Source of the DNA: Planosporangium thailandense
GTDB taxonomy: Bacteria; Actinomycetota; Actinomycetes; Mycobacteriales; Micromonosporaceae
Length of the DNA stretch: 64,000 nucleotides
NCBI RefSeq assembly: GCF_011947195.1
Contig: NZ_JAATVY010000021.1
Location: 1-64,000, forward strand
Reading direction: 5' to 3'
The first letter of the stretch is position 1, and each line of letters opens with the position of its first letter. Shown here one piece after another: positions 54,252 through 64,000 of this stretch. Under the pieces are notes generated by a model. It saw only the letters and a program-made list of their open reading frames with translations, had not been told where the DNA came from and did no database searches. A program made the translations under genes and the position numbers.

Positions 54252-56935
54252 TGAGGACAGCGGAGATCAAGCGGCGGTTCCTGAGCCACTTCGAAGCCAA
54301 CGGCCACGCCGTCGTGCCCAGCGCTCCGCTGCCCGCGATCGACGACCCGAACCTGCTGTTCGTCAACGCCGGCATGGTGCAGTTCGTGCCCTACTTCCTG
54401 GGCCAGCGCACGCCGCCGTTCAAGCGGGCGACGAGCGTGCAGAAGTGCATCCGCACCCCCGACATCGACGAGGTCGGCAAGACCAGCCGGCACGGCACGT
54501 TCTTCCAGATGAACGGCAACTTCTCGTTCGGCGACTACTTCAAGGAAGGCGCGATCACCCTCGCGTGGGACCTGGTCACCAAGCCGGTCGACGCGGGCGG
54601 CTTCGGCCTTGACCCGGAGCGCATCTGGGCGACGGTCTACCTCGACGACGACGAGGCGATCGACATCTGGCACAAGAAGGTCGGGCTGCCGCTGGAGCGG
54701 ATCGTGCGCCGCGGGAAGGCCGACAACTACTGGTCGATGGGCATCCCCGGCCCCTGCGGCCCCTGTTCGGAGATCTACCTGGACCGTGGCCCGGAGTACG
54801 GGCGCGAGGGCGGCCCGGAGGTCGACGAGGACCGCTACATGGAGTTCTGGAACCTCGTGTTCATGCAGAACGAGCGAGGTCCGGGCTCCGACAAGGAGAA
54901 CTACCCGATCCTGGGCCCGCTGCCGGCCAAGAACATCGACACCGGCATGGGCCTGGAGCGGATGGCGTCGATCCTGCAGGGCGTCGACAACCTGTACGAG
55001 ATCGACGAGGTCCGGCCCATCCTCGACAAGGCCGTCGAGCTGACCGGCCGGCGGTACGGCGCGCACTCGGGCCACGTGGCCAGCGAGTCGCACCCCGACG
55101 ACGTGCGGCTGCGGGTGGTCGCCGACCACGTCCGCACCTCGCTGATGCTCATCGGCGACGGGGTCACCCCGTCCAACGAGGGCCGCGGCTACGTGCTGCG
55201 CCGCATCATGCGCCGGGCCATCCGGAACATGCGTCTGCTGGGCTGGCACGCGCCGGCGCTGCCGGAGCTGCTGCCGGTCGCGCGCGACTGCATGGCCCCG
55301 TCCTACCCCGAGGTGGCCACCGACTTCGACCGGATCGCGTCGTACGCGTACGGCGAGGAGGAGGCGTTCCTTTCGACGCTGCGCTCCGGCACGACGATCC
55401 TCGACATGGCGATGGCGGAGACGAAGAGCTCCGGCGGCAGCCAGCTGACCGGCGCGCAGGCGTTCCAGCTGCACGACACGTACGGCTTCCCGATCGACCT
55501 CACCCTCGAGATCGCCGCCGAGCAGGGGCTGACGGTCGACGAGGAGGGCTTCCGGCGGCTGATGAACGAGCAGCGCCAGCGGGCCAAGGCCGACGCGCAG
55601 GCGCGCAAGACCGGCCACGTCGACCTCTCGGCGTACCGGGCGGTGCTCGACGCGGGCGGTCCGGTGGACTTCACCGGGTACGAGGAGACGGCGCGCGAGT
55701 CGCGGCTGCGGGCGCTGCTGTCGAGCTCCGGCGACGGGCTGACCGGCGCGGGCGTGGGCGAGACGATCGAGCTGGTGCTCGACGTCACGCCGTTCTACGC
55801 CGAGGGTGGCGGCCAGCAGCCCGACCAGGGGATCATCACCGTGGGCGGCGGCAGCGTCGAGGTGTACGACGTCCAGCAGCCGATCCCCGGTCTGATCGTG
55901 CACCGGGGCCGGGTCGTCGAGGGCGAGATCCGCGCCGGGGAGACCGGGTACGCCGAGATCGACATCGCGCGGCGGCGGGCCATCTCGCGGGCGCACACGG
56001 CGACCCACCTCATCCACACGGCGATGCGCCAGTTCCTGGGGGAGTCGGCCACGCAGGCGGGCTCGCTCAACGCTCCGGGCCGGCTGCGCTTCGACTTCAA
56101 CACCCCGGGCGCGGTGCCTCCGAGCGTGCTGCACGACGTCGAGCAGCAGGTCAACGAGGTGCTGATGAGCGACCTCGACGTTCGCGCGTTCATCACCTCC
56201 CTGGAGGAGGCGCGCAAGCTCGGCGCGATGGCGCTGTTCGGTGAGAAGTACGGCGACGAGGTGCGGGTGGTCGAGGTCGGCGACTACGCCCGGGAGCTGT
56301 GCGGCGGTACGCACGCTTCCCGCTCCGGGCAGCTCGGCCTGGTCAAGATCCTGAACGAGTCGTCGGTCGGCTCCGGCATCCGCCGGGTCGAGGCGCTGGT
56401 CGGCATGGACGCGTTCGGCTACCTGGCGCGGGAGCACCTGCTGGTGAGCCGGCTCGCCGAGCTCTACCGGGTGCCGGGCGAGCAGGTGGCCGACCGGGTC
56501 GAGCAGACCGTGGCGCAGCTGCGCGACGCCGAGAAGGAGCTGGAGAAGCTGCGCGCCCAGCTCGTCCTGGCCAACGTCGGTGCGATGGCGGCCGGGGCGC
56601 GCGACGTCGCGGGCGTGGCGTATGTGGGCACCGAGGCGCCGGAGGGGGCGAGCGCGAACGACGTGCGGACCCTCGCGCAGGAGATCAGGGGCCGGATGCC
56701 GGCGGACCGGCCCGGCGTCGTGGCGGTCACGGCCCGGTCCGGTGGCAAGGCCTCACTGATCGTGGCGGTCAACGCCGCCGCCCGCGACCGGGGCCTGTCG
56801 GCGGCGACGCTGGTCAAGAGCGCGCTGTCCGGTCGGGGTGGTGGCAGCCCCGAGCTCGCCCAGGGTGGCGGCGTACCGGCCGGTGACGCGGCGTCGCTGC
56901 TGGTGACCGTGGAGAAGGCGATTGCTGGTTCATGA
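54251..56935 (+). CDS. alaS: Alanyl-tRNA synthetase
   Basis: An 894-residue class II synthetase. It starts [27 protein letters not shown], with motif 1/2 region [51 protein letters not shown], and motif 3 [12 protein letters not shown]. The editing domain has zinc-binding motifs [11 protein letters not shown] (HxxxH) and [13 protein letters not shown] (CxxxH), and the C-terminal C-Ala/DHHA1 domain follows. Copy 3 of the 48-bp palindrome begins 5 bp after the stop. Confidence 0.97.
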   Translation: MRTAEIKRRFLSHFEANGHAVVPSAPLPAIDDPNLLFVNAGMVQFVPYFLGQRTPPFKRATSVQKCIRTPDIDEVGKTSRHGTFFQMNGNFSFGDYFKEGAITLAWDLVTKPVDAGGFGLDPERIWATVYLDDDEAIDIWHKKVGLPLERIVRRGKADNYWSMGIPGPCGPCSEIYLDRGPEYGREGGPEVDEDRYMEFWNLVFMQNERGPGSDKENYPILGPLPAKNIDTGMGLERMASILQGVDNLYEIDEVRPILDKAVELTGRRYGAHSGHVASESHPDDVRLRVVADHVRTSLMLIGDGVTPSNEGRGYVLRRIMRRAIRNMRLLGWHAPALPELLPVARDCMAPSYPEVATDFDRIASYAYGEEEAFLSTLRSGTTILDMAMAETKSSGGSQLTGAQAFQLHDTYGFPIDLTLEIAAEQGLTVDEEGFRRLMNEQRQRAKADAQARKTGHVDLSAYRAVLDAGGPVDFTGYEETARESRLRALLSSSGDGLTGAGVGETIELVLDVTPFYAEGGGQQPDQGIITVGGGSVEVYDVQQPIPGLIVHRGRVVEGEIRAGETGYAEIDIARRRAISRAHTATHLIHTAMRQFLGESATQAGSLNAPGRLRFDFNTPGAVPPSVLHDVEQQVNEVLMSDLDVRAFITSLEEARKLGAMALFGEKYGDEVRVVEVGDYARELCGGTHASRSGQLGLVKILNESSVGSGIRRVEALVGMDAFGYLAREHLLVSRLAELYRVPGEQVADRVEQTVAQLRDAEKELEKLRAQLVLANVGAMAAGARDVAGVAYVGTEAPEGASANDVRTLAQEIRGRMPADRPGVVAVTARSGGKASLIVAVNAAARDRGLSAATLVKSALSGRGGGSPELAQGGGVPAGDAASLLVTVEKAIAGS

Positions 56936-56940
56936 CCCTG

Positions 56941-56988
56941 GATCTTGGACACTTACGCGGGCTATAGCCCCCGTAAGTGTCCAAGATC
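56941..56988. repeat. 48-bp palindrome, copy 3 (alaS-ruvX)
   Basis: Nearly perfect palindrome over the full 48 bp: GATCTTGGACACTTACG, one C-C mismatch, then GGGCTA, and the complement. The inner stem sequence again differs from the other copies on both arms, and the loop core CTATAG is kept. It lies between the alaS stop (5 bp) and the ruvX GTG (13 bp). Confidence 0.95.
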
Positions 56989-57001
56989 TCGGAGGGCTCC
57001 G

Positions 57002-57448
57002 GTGAGGCGGGGTATCCGCCTGGGCGTGGACGTCGGCACGGTGCGGGTCGGGGTCGCGGTCTGCGACCCCGACGGCATTCTCGCGACGCCGCTCGTCACC
57101 GTGGCCCGGGATGTTACGGAGAGTAGCGACGTTCCGTCCGACATGGTGGAGATTGCCCGACTGGCCACTGAGCGCGACGCCGTCGAAGTCGTCGTCGGGC
57201 TGCCCGTCAACCTGGCCGGGAAGGAAGGGCCGGCAGCGGCCGCCATCAGGCAATACGCGGACAAGCTAGCGGCTGTCGTCGATCCCGTTCCGGTGGTTTT
57301 CGTCGATGAGAGGATGTCGACGGTAACTGCGGCGCGTAGGCTGTCCGAGCGAGGCGTACGGGGCAAGCGCCAACGTGCGGTCGTGGACCAGGCGGCCGCC
57401 GTGGAGATCCTGCAGACCTGGCTCGACTCACAGCGGAGGCGACCCTGA
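57002..57448 (+). CDS. ruvX: Putative pre-16S rRNA nuclease RuvX/YqgF
   Basis: A 148-residue RNase H-fold protein. GIRLGVDVGTVRVGVAVCDPDGILATPL has the first acidic residue, VVVGLPVNLAGKEGPAA the second block, and FVDERMSTVTAARRL the conserved DERxST motif. E. coli YqgF processes the 5' end of 16S rRNA. GTG 57002 follows GGAGGG; the frame further upstream lies in the palindrome. Its stop overlaps the mltG ATG (TGATG). Confidence 0.93.
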   Translation: MRRGIRLGVDVGTVRVGVAVCDPDGILATPLVTVARDVTESSDVPSDMVEIARLATERDAVEVVVGLPVNLAGKEGPAAAAIRQYADKLAAVVDPVPVVFVDERMSTVTAARRLSERGVRGKRQRAVVDQAAAVEILQTWLDSQRRRP

Positions 57449-58695
57449 TGTTGGACGAGCTCGAGCTCGCGTTCGATGAACAGGATCGCGCGCGCGTGCG
57501 ACATCGGCATCGGCGCTCCACGATGCGCCGCGCCAAGCGCGCCGCCGAACGCGGGACCGAACCCGGCACACCCCGACGACGTGGCCGCAGCCTCCTCGCG
57601 CTCCTGCTCAGCGTCGTCCTCCTCGGCGTCCTGGGCGTCGGCGGGTGGTACGGCTACGCGGCGGTGAAAAACTTCTTCACCGCGCCCGACTACACGGGCG
57701 CCGGCACCGGGGACGCGCAGGTGCAGGTGAACAGCGGGGAGACGGCCACCGACATCGCCAACACCCTCTTCAAGGCCGGCGTCGTCAAGAGCGCCAAGGC
57801 GTTCGTGGACGCCGCCAAGGCCGACCCCCGCGGTGACCAGGTCCAGCCCGGTACCTACAAGCTCCACAAGCACATGCGGGCCAAGACCGCTCTCACGGCG
57901 CTCCTGGCCACGGACTCCGCCGGCAACCTGATCAACAAGATCTCGGCCAAGGTGACGATCCCGGAAGGCACGATCAGCCTCGCGGCGTTCGAGCTGCTGT
58001 CGAAGGCGACGAAGATCCCGGTGGCCGACTTCCAGGAGGCGGCGAAGGATCCGGTCGCCCTCGGTGTGCCGGAGTGGTGGTTCAAGCGCAACGACGGTAA
58101 GCCCGTGGCCAAGTCGATCGAGGGCTTCCTGTTCCCGGCGACCTACGAGTTCAACCCGGGGGTCGACGCCAAGACGGTCTTGTCGACCATGGTCAACAAG
58201 TTCAACTCCGTCAACGCCGAGCTGAAGTTCTCGGACACCGTGCAGAACACCCGCAACATCTCCCCGTACGAGGGCCTCATCGCCGCGTCGATCGCACAGG
58301 CCGAGGCGCCGCTGCCGGAGGACATGACCAAGGTCGCCCGGGTCCTGTACAACCGCGTCTACAGCGGCAAGTTCCCGTGCTCCTGCCTGCAGCTCGACAG
58401 CACGGTCAACTACTGGCTGCGCATCTCCGGCAAGGAGGCGCAGGACTCCAAGAACCTGACCGTCTCGCAGCTGCACGACCCCAACGACCCGTACAACACC
58501 CATGACGTCGCCGGGATGCCGATCGGTCCCATCTCCAACCCCGGCAAGGAGGCCATGCAGGCGGCGCAGTCGCCGGCCGACGGCCAGTGGCTGTACTTCG
58601 TGACCATCGACAAGCAGGGCCACACCGGCTTCTCCGACACGTTCCAGGAGTTCCAGCAGAACGTCGAGCTCGCGAAGAAGAACGGTGTGCTCTGA
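57448..58695 (+). CDS. mltG: Endolytic transglycosylase MltG
   Basis: A 415-residue YceG/MltG protein. A basic cytoplasmic lead (residues 1-47) and one TM helix (LLALLLSVVLLGVLGVGGWYG) precede the extracytoplasmic domain with LysM-like start (VNSGETATDIANTLFKAGVVKS) and catalytic region IEGFLFPATYEF, YEGLIAASIAQAEAPLPEDMTKVARVLYNRV, LQLDSTVNYWL and YNTHDVAGMPIGPISNPGKEA. It cuts nascent peptidoglycan. The glutamate in AQAEA takes the place of the usual catalytic Glu in the family's V-E-K-E-A-type motif. ATG overlaps the ruvX stop. Confidence 0.92.
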   Translation: MLDELELAFDEQDRARVRHRHRRSTMRRAKRAAERGTEPGTPRRRGRSLLALLLSVVLLGVLGVGGWYGYAAVKNFFTAPDYTGAGTGDAQVQVNSGETATDIANTLFKAGVVKSAKAFVDAAKADPRGDQVQPGTYKLHKHMRAKTALTALLATDSAGNLINKISAKVTIPEGTISLAAFELLSKATKIPVADFQEAAKDPVALGVPEWWFKRNDGKPVAKSIEGFLFPATYEFNPGVDAKTVLSTMVNKFNSVNAELKFSDTVQNTRNISPYEGLIAASIAQAEAPLPEDMTKVARVLYNRVYSGKFPCSCLQLDSTVNYWLRISGKEAQDSKNLTVSQLHDPNDPYNTHDVAGMPIGPISNPGKEAMQAAQSPADGQWLYFVTIDKQGHTGFSDTFQEFQQNVELAKKNGVL

Positions 58696-58696
58696 T

Positions 58697-59509
58697 ATGC
58701 CGGTACACCGCGCCGCCGTACTCGGAAAGCCGATCGCCCACTCGCTGTCGCCGGTGATCCACAACGCCGGGTACGCGGCCGCCGGCCTGTCCGACTGGCG
58801 GTACACGGCGACCGAGTGCGCCGAGGCCGAGCTGGCCGGTCTGGTGGCCGGCCTCGGCCCGGAGTGGGCCGGGCTGTCGCTCACCATGCCGCTCAAGGAG
58901 GTCGCGCTCACGGTCGCAGACGCGGTGACGCCGGTCGCGGCGGCCCTCGGCGCGGCCAACACCCTCGTCCGGGACGAGCGCGGCTGGCGCGCGGACAACA
59001 CGGACGCGCCGGGGATGGTCGACGCGCTCGCTGGGGCCGGCGTCACGGCGGCGGCCGAGATCGCGGTGCTCGGCGCCGGCGGAACGGCGCGTGCGGCGCT
59101 CGCCGCCGCGGGAGCGCTGGGCGCGAAGGTCACGGTGTACGCGCGCCGGCACTCGGCGATCGACCAGTTGGCGCCGGTGGCCGCGGCGCTCGGGGTGGAG
59201 TTGACCGGTGCCGCCTGGGACGACGCCGCGGGCTGCGCCGACGCGCAGGTGGTGATCTCGACCGTCCCCAAGGGCGCGGCTGACGGGCTCGCCGAGGCGG
59301 TCCGGTGGCGGCCCTCGGTGGTGCTGTTCGACGCGCTGTACGAGCCGTGGCCGACGCCGCTCGCCGCCGCCGCCGCGCGGGCCGGCTGCCCGGTCGTGTC
59401 CGGCCTGGACCTGCTGCTCGCCCAGGCCGTACACCAGTTCGAGCAGTTCACCGGCGTGACCGCGCCGGTGGACGCGATGCGGGCGGCGCTCCGGCGGGCT
59501 CGCGGTTGA
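58697..59509 (+). CDS. aroE: Shikimate 5-dehydrogenase
   Basis: A 270-residue NADP-dependent enzyme reducing 3-dehydroshikimate. Substrate-binding VLGKPIAHSLSPVIHNAGYAA (S-x-S), MPLKEVA with the catalytic lysine, AANTLVR and DNTDAPGMVDAL; NADP fold VLGAGGTARAALAA; C-terminal DALYEPWPTPLAAAA and GLDLLLAQAVHQFEQFTG. ATG 58697 lies 1 bp after the mltG stop. An 11-bp tandem repeat starts at its own stop codon. Confidence 0.95.
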   Translation: MPVHRAAVLGKPIAHSLSPVIHNAGYAAAGLSDWRYTATECAEAELAGLVAGLGPEWAGLSLTMPLKEVALTVADAVTPVAAALGAANTLVRDERGWRADNTDAPGMVDALAGAGVTAAAEIAVLGAGGTARAALAAAGALGAKVTVYARRHSAIDQLAPVAAALGVELTGAAWDDAAGCADAQVVISTVPKGAADGLAEAVRWRPSVVLFDALYEPWPTPLAAAAARAGCPVVSGLDLLLAQAVHQFEQFTGVTAPVDAMRAALRRARG

Positions 59510-59536
59510 GCCGCGGTAGAGCCGCGGCTGGGCCGC
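59504..59536 (+). repeat. 11-bp tandem repeat at the aroE stop codon
   Basis: GGTTGAGCCGC, GGTAGAGCCGC and GGCTGGGCCGC follow one another. The aroE TGA (59507-59509) is in the first unit. Confidence 0.8.
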
Positions 59537-59701
59537 CGCGACGGGCTGCGCTGACCGTCCGTCGTTGATCGTGGCCAATGACGTCGCGCTGCTCGTGCTG
59601 CGCCGGACCGCGGTGTGACCGACGCTACTTTTCCCTGCTGACGGGGCCCTGACGTGGGATCGGACGTCCGGGCGCTCGCTCGGCGTGCCAGACTGTGACG
59701 C

Positions 59702-60880
59702 GTGCTGCGCTGGTTGACCGCTGGAGAATCACACGGACCGTCGCTCGTGGCGATCCTGGAGGGACTGCCCGCCGGGGTCGCGGTGACGAGCGCCGAGATC
59801 GCTCATGAGCTGGGGCGCCGTCGCCTGGGCTACGGCCGGGGCGCCCGGATGAGCTTCGAGCAGGACGAGGTCGAGATTCTCGGCGGCGTCCGGCACGGGC
59901 TCACGCTGGGCAGCCCGGTGGCGGTCCGCGTCGGCAACACCGAGTGGCCCAAGTGGGAGAAGGTGATGTCGGCCGATCCGGTCGACGCCGACGAGTTGGC
60001 GAGCCTGGCGCGCAACGCGCCGCTGACCCGCCCCCGCCCCGGCCACGCCGACCTCGCCGGCATGCAGAAGTACGGCCACACCGACGCCCGGCCGATCCTG
60101 GAGCGGGCCAGCGCGCGGGAGACCGCCGCGCGGGTCGCTGTGGGCACTGTCGCCAAGGCCCTCCTCAAGCAGGCGCTGGGCATCGAGATCGTCTCGCACG
60201 TGGTCGAGCTCGGTTCGGTGGCGGCCAAGCCGGGGCTGCTGCCGCGCCCCGAGGACGCCGAGCGCATCGACGCCGACCCGCTGCGCTGCCTCGACCCGGA
60301 CGCGAGCGCGCGCATGGTCGAGGAGGTCGACGCCGCCAAGAAGGACGCCGACACGCTCGGCGGCATCGTGGAGGTGCTCGCGTACGGGGTGCCGCCGGGG
60401 CTGGGCACCCACGTCCAGTGGGACCGCAAGCTCGACGCCCGCCTGGCCACGGCCCTGATGTCGATCCAGGCGATCAAGGGTGTCGAGATCGGCGACGCCT
60501 TCACCCAGGCCAGGTCGCGTGGCTCGCAGGCCCACGACGAGATCATTCCGACGCCCGACGGCGTCCGGCGGGTCACCGACCGCGCCGGCGGGCTGGAGGG
60601 CGGCATCACCAACGGCGAGCCGGTGCGGGTACGCGCCGCCATGAAGCCGATCTCCTCCCTGAACCGGGCGCTGCAGACCGTCGACGTGACGACCGGCGAG
60701 CCGGCGACGGCGATCAACCAGCGGTCGGACGTGTGCGCCGTGCCGGCCGCCGCGGTCGTCGCCGAGGCGATGGTCGCGCTCGTGCTCGCCGAGGCGGCGC
60801 TGGAGAAGTTCGGCGGCGACTCGGTCGCGGAGATCCAGCGCAACCTGCGCGGGTACCTCGAGAACCTGGTGATCGCGTGA
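59702..60880 (+). CDS. aroC: Chorismate synthase
   Basis: A 392-residue FMN-dependent enzyme converting EPSP to chorismate. The family signature [18 protein letters not shown] stands at the start, with [60 protein letters not shown], and the C-terminal [28 protein letters not shown] start. It heads the aroC-aroK-aroB-aroQ cluster, the order known from M. tuberculosis (aroF-aroK-aroB-aroD). Confidence 0.97.
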   Translation: MLRWLTAGESHGPSLVAILEGLPAGVAVTSAEIAHELGRRRLGYGRGARMSFEQDEVEILGGVRHGLTLGSPVAVRVGNTEWPKWEKVMSADPVDADELASLARNAPLTRPRPGHADLAGMQKYGHTDARPILERASARETAARVAVGTVAKALLKQALGIEIVSHVVELGSVAAKPGLLPRPEDAERIDADPLRCLDPDASARMVEEVDAAKKDADTLGGIVEVLAYGVPPGLGTHVQWDRKLDARLATALMSIQAIKGVEIGDAFTQARSRGSQAHDEIIPTPDGVRRVTDRAGGLEGGITNGEPVRVRAAMKPISSLNRALQTVDVTTGEPATAINQRSDVCAVPAAAVVAEAMVALVLAEAALEKFGGDSVAEIQRNLRGYLENLVIA

Positions 60881-60946
60881 GCGCGTGGTCTGGGTCGCAA
60901 GGCGCAGCGGCGCGAGCCAGACTGCGCGCAGAGCGCAGCGAGGTGA

Positions 60947-62961
<2,015 letters not shown>

Positions 62962-62965
62962 CAGC

Positions 62966-63013
62966 GATCTTGGACACCTGGCGGGCCCGTGGCACCGCTG
63001 AGTGTCCAAGATC
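62966..63013. repeat. 48-bp palindrome, copy 4, diverged (aroQ-efp)
   Basis: Outer 12 bp GATCTTGGACAC and its complement are intact. The inner arms (CTGGCGG / CCGCTGA) pair with two wobbles and one mismatch, and the loop GCCCGTGGCA has lost CTATAG. Same length as the other three copies. Confidence 0.88.
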
Positions 63014-63109
63014 CCGGAAGAAGGGGTGGGGGCATGGCCTGGCGGCCGCGTCGCGATGGGTACACTTCTTCGGTTCAGTAGGCAGCCGAAGACGGAGACG
63101 CGCGTACGT

Positions 63110-63667
63110 ATGGCCACCACCAATGACCTCAAGAACGGCCTGGTCCTCAACCTTGACGGCGAGCTGTGGACCGTCGTGGAGTTCCAGCACGTCAAGCCGG
63201 GTAAGGGCGGCGCGTTCGTGCGCACCACGCTGAAGAACGTGCTCTCCGGCAAGGTTGTCGACCGCACGTTCAACGCCGGCACCAAGGTCGACACGGCGAC
63301 GGTCGACAAGCGGACCATGCAGTACCTGTATGCCGACGGTGACGACTTCATCTTCATGGACCTCGACACCTACGACCAGATCCCGGTGCCGGGCGCGACC
63401 GTCGGCGACGCCGCGAAGTACCTGCTGCCCGAGGCCGAGGCGACCGTCGCCACCCACGAGGGCGTACCGCTCTACGTCGAGCTGCCCACGAGCGTGATCC
63501 TGGAAATCACCTACACCGAGCCCGGCCTGCAGGGCGACCGCTCGACCGGCGGCAACAAGCCGGCGACCGTGGAGACCGGCGCGACCGTGGCGGTTCCGCT
63601 GTTCATCTCCACCGGCGAGAAGATCAAGGTCGACACCCGCGACGGCCGCTATCTCGGGCGGGCGTGA
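63110..63667 (+). CDS. efp: Elongation factor P
   Basis: A 185-residue tRNA-shaped factor that relieves ribosome stalling at polyproline. [61 protein letters not shown] with the tip lysine in KPGKGGAF, then the OB domains and the signature [52 protein letters not shown] 63110; GGAG lies about 13 bases away, so translation initiation may be modest. The efp-nusB order is conserved. Confidence 0.97.
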   Translation: MATTNDLKNGLVLNLDGELWTVVEFQHVKPGKGGAFVRTTLKNVLSGKVVDRTFNAGTKVDTATVDKRTMQYLYADGDDFIFMDLDTYDQIPVPGATVGDAAKYLLPEAEATVATHEGVPLYVELPTSVILEITYTEPGLQGDRSTGGNKPATVETGATVAVPLFISTGEKIKVDTRDGRYLGRA

Positions 63668-63674
63668 GCCGGTC

Positions 63675-64000
63675 GTGAGCAAACCCCGCGGCAGTAGCTT
63701 CACCGGCGACGTCACCTCGACGATGTCGGCGCGCCGCAAGGCCCGTAAGCGGGCGCTGGACGTGCTCTACGAGGCGGATCTCCGGGAGTCGCCGATCACT
63801 GACGTGCTGGCCGCCTACCTGGAGCGGCTGCCCGAGCCGCGGCCCGAGCAGCTCGACTACACCGTGGCGCTGGCCGAGGGGGTGGCGAGCCGCCACGACC
63901 GCATCGACGAGCTGATCGCGAGCTATGCGGAGGGGTGGACGCTCGACCGCATGCCGGTCATCGACCGCAACCTCGCCCGGATCGCCGTCTACGAGCTGTT
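63675..64000 (+). CDS. nusB: Transcription antitermination factor NusB (cut by window edge)
   Basis: The first about 108 codons of NusB. GTG 63675 gives MSKPRGSSFTGDVTSTMSARRKARKRALDVLYEADLRE; the RRKARKRALDVLYEAD part and the later WTLDRMPVIDRNLARIAVYEL (x-R-x-P-x-I-D-R-x-L-R-I-A-Y-E type) are characteristic. NusB with NusE binds boxA in rRNA leaders. A start at ATG 63723 is also possible and would match shorter homologues. It begins 7 bp after the efp stop; the frame is open to the window end. Confidence 0.92.
   Translation, partial: MSKPRGSSFTGDVTSTMSARRKARKRALDVLYEADLRESPITDVLAAYLERLPEPRPEQLDYTVALAEGVASRHDRIDELIASYAEGWTLDRMPVIDRNLARIAVYEL

Noticed and set aside
53873-56437. Minus-strand frame of 854 codons opposite alaS
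   Set aside because: Antisense shadow of alaS with no recognisable motif.

Overview
This window is high-GC actinobacterial DNA. Several things point to a sporulating member of the Micromonosporaceae (Actinoplanes, Micromonospora, Dactylosporangium or a relative): an SsgB-type sporulation regulator, many GTG starts with GGAGG-type ribosome sites, phosphatidylinositol mannoside genes, and a gene order that matches the Mycobacterium tuberculosis Rv2614c-Rv2533c interval from memory. The family is an inference; no alignment was run.

Layout. 1-630: the last part of an actinomycete-type tyrosine integrase beside a tRNA-Val(CAC) gene, which looks like the edge of an integrated element. 770-6610: accessory genes (PGPGW membrane protein, SsgB, an SDR oxidoreductase, a CocE-type hydrolase, an SRPBCC protein, an MHYT membrane sensor). 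6650-13490: an envelope/signalling island. It holds a secreted LolA-like protein translationally coupled to an ABC ATPase and permease, a divergent OmpR-type response regulator and histidine kinase, and a second LolA-like gene. An array of GCTGAGAG direct repeats at 11-bp spacing precedes the first LolA-like gene and the regulator, and a matching pair lies at the same distance before the second. 13457-18663: a MerR-type regulator with a duplicated operator, a VIT/VWA protein, and a V4R-like/GAF/GGDEF protein.

18784-64000: mostly the conserved housekeeping backbone. thrS, HIT (Ap4A phosphorylase), then pgsA, PIM acyltransferase and pimA (phosphatidylinositol mannoside synthesis); pdxS/pdxT (PLP synthase); yebC; ruvCAB (Holliday junction processing, with a possible LexA box); yajC-secD-secF (export); apt and relA (purine salvage and ppGpp); two membrane-anchored cyclophilins; a metallo-beta-lactamase-fold hydrolase; hisS; aspS; rarA; two small envelope proteins; alaS; ruvX; mltG; aroE; aroC-aroK-aroB-aroQ (shikimate pathway); efp and the start of nusB. 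Lineage-specific insertions in this backbone are a Tat polysaccharide deacetylase, an EF-G2-like GTPase, a class V aminotransferase, an MFS pump with its TetR regulator, a STAS-HATPase fusion and an acyltransferase-3.

Sequence-level structure not explained by genes: (i) four copies of a 48-bp palindrome (outer part GATCTTGGACAC, inner stem covarying), each just after a stop codon (thrS, pdxS, alaS, aroQ); (ii) short tandem repeats that begin at the stop codons of ssgB, the CocE hydrolase, aspS and aroE; (iii) an 81-bp repeat block inside one LolA-like protein; (iv) the response-regulator box array.
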